Positions 63,713 through 64,000 of a stretch of DNA of 64,000 nt are shown here, one piece after another. The position numbers and the translations under genes were made by a program. Origin of the DNA: Phoenix dactylifera. Taxonomy: Eukaryota; Streptophyta; Magnoliopsida; Arecales; Arecaceae. How positions within the stretch are numbered: position 1 is the stretch's first letter; every line of letters begins with the position of its first letter. The notes beneath the pieces were generated by a model. That model saw only the letters and a list, made by a program, of their open reading frames with translations. It made no database searches and was not told where the DNA came from. The stretch is from the NCBI RefSeq assembly GCF_009389715.1, contig NC_052403.1:13158297-13222296 (forward strand), read 5' to 3'.

Positions 63713-64000
63713 CTATGTAAAGTCCTCCTTTACAGCAAAATGTGAACAAACTCCAAGTAGACCACGCAACTTCACAAATGTAGCCAACTTGAGAGGCTTG
63801 GTCTGTATATCTGCAACTTGGTCTTCACTTCGACAATAAACCAGTTTGATTAGTCCATCATTGCTGAGATCTCTTAAAAATATTTCACATCGATATGTTT
63901 GCTTCTTCCGTGTAGCACAGGATTCATGGAGGGTTTGATTGCTGAGTTGTTGTCACAAAATACTGTAGTTGCTTCAACTTGCTTTAACTTTATCTCTTCA
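63713..64000 (-). pseudogene. Ty1/copia polyprotein, C-terminal RNase H end, frameshifted and cut by the window edge
   Basis: Minus-strand frames contain FCDNNSAIKPSMNPVLHGRS then KHIDVKY, and after a frame change LRDLSNDGLIKLVYCRSEDQ, VADIQTKPLK and LRGLLGV, the end of copia RNase H. A small deletion between KY and LRDL breaks the frame and creates TAA. The stop is at 63,715-63,713. It is followed by a polypurine tract and LTR in the expected order. The rest of the element lies beyond 64,000. Confidence 0.85.

Noticed and set aside
1..64000. CRISPR arrays, operons, ribosome-binding sites or phage attachment sites
   Set aside because: The sequence is plant nuclear DNA with spliced genes. No regularly spaced direct repeats with unique spacers were seen.

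Overview
The window is nuclear DNA of a flowering plant. It holds four intron-containing genes, and most of the remaining sequence is AT-rich introns and degraded transposable elements. GC-rich first exons, very long introns (the SWI/SNF gene spans about 26 kb) and GGTACCG-type repeats suggest a monocot. A palm-like genome is my best guess, as inference only.

Layout. 1-2,573: no gene seen. 2,574-28,406 (minus): a 12-exon Snf2 chromatin-remodelling ATPase of the MINU/CHR12-CHR23 type, whose joined reading frame gives 1,107 residues. Its large introns carry a GGTACCG-type hairpin element (5.98-6.5 kb), two related half-copies in inverted orientation (15.18-15.79 kb) and a 150-bp tandem duplication (5.12-5.42 kb). 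28.4-38.5 kb: gene-free, with an hAT-like MITE, a degenerate short-repeat array with an 18-bp palindrome, and an LTR-like block with a TATA box and a 49-bp minisatellite. 38.5-39.06 kb: a frameshifted RNase H-domain remnant. 39,765-40,386 (plus): a two-exon H2A.X histone gene (C-terminal SQEF). 41,165-52,155 (plus): a seven-exon gene for a probable plastid membrane protein with an M41 (FtsH-type) HEAGH peptidase domain but no AAA ATPase, 341 residues. 55,438-62,020 (plus): an eight-exon tyrosine/nicotianamine aminotransferase-like gene, about 452 residues. 63,420-64,000 (minus): the 3' end of a Ty1/copia element that runs off the window.

The most unusual structure is a miniature LTR retrotransposon (TRIM) at 57,878-58,618 in intron 3 of the aminotransferase gene. 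It has three 137-bp LTRs and two 165-bp internal regions in tandem, tRNA-iMet primer-binding sites, G-run polypurine tracts and a perfect AGATT target duplication. At least five degraded relatives lie elsewhere in the window, four of them within about 20 kb.

The four genes do not form a pathway. Two are chromatin-related (the remodeller and the DNA-damage histone variant) and two are probably metabolic or organellar. I see no evidence of co-regulation. Exon borders were read by eye from GT/AG sites and reading-frame continuity; all four models join in frame without stop codons.
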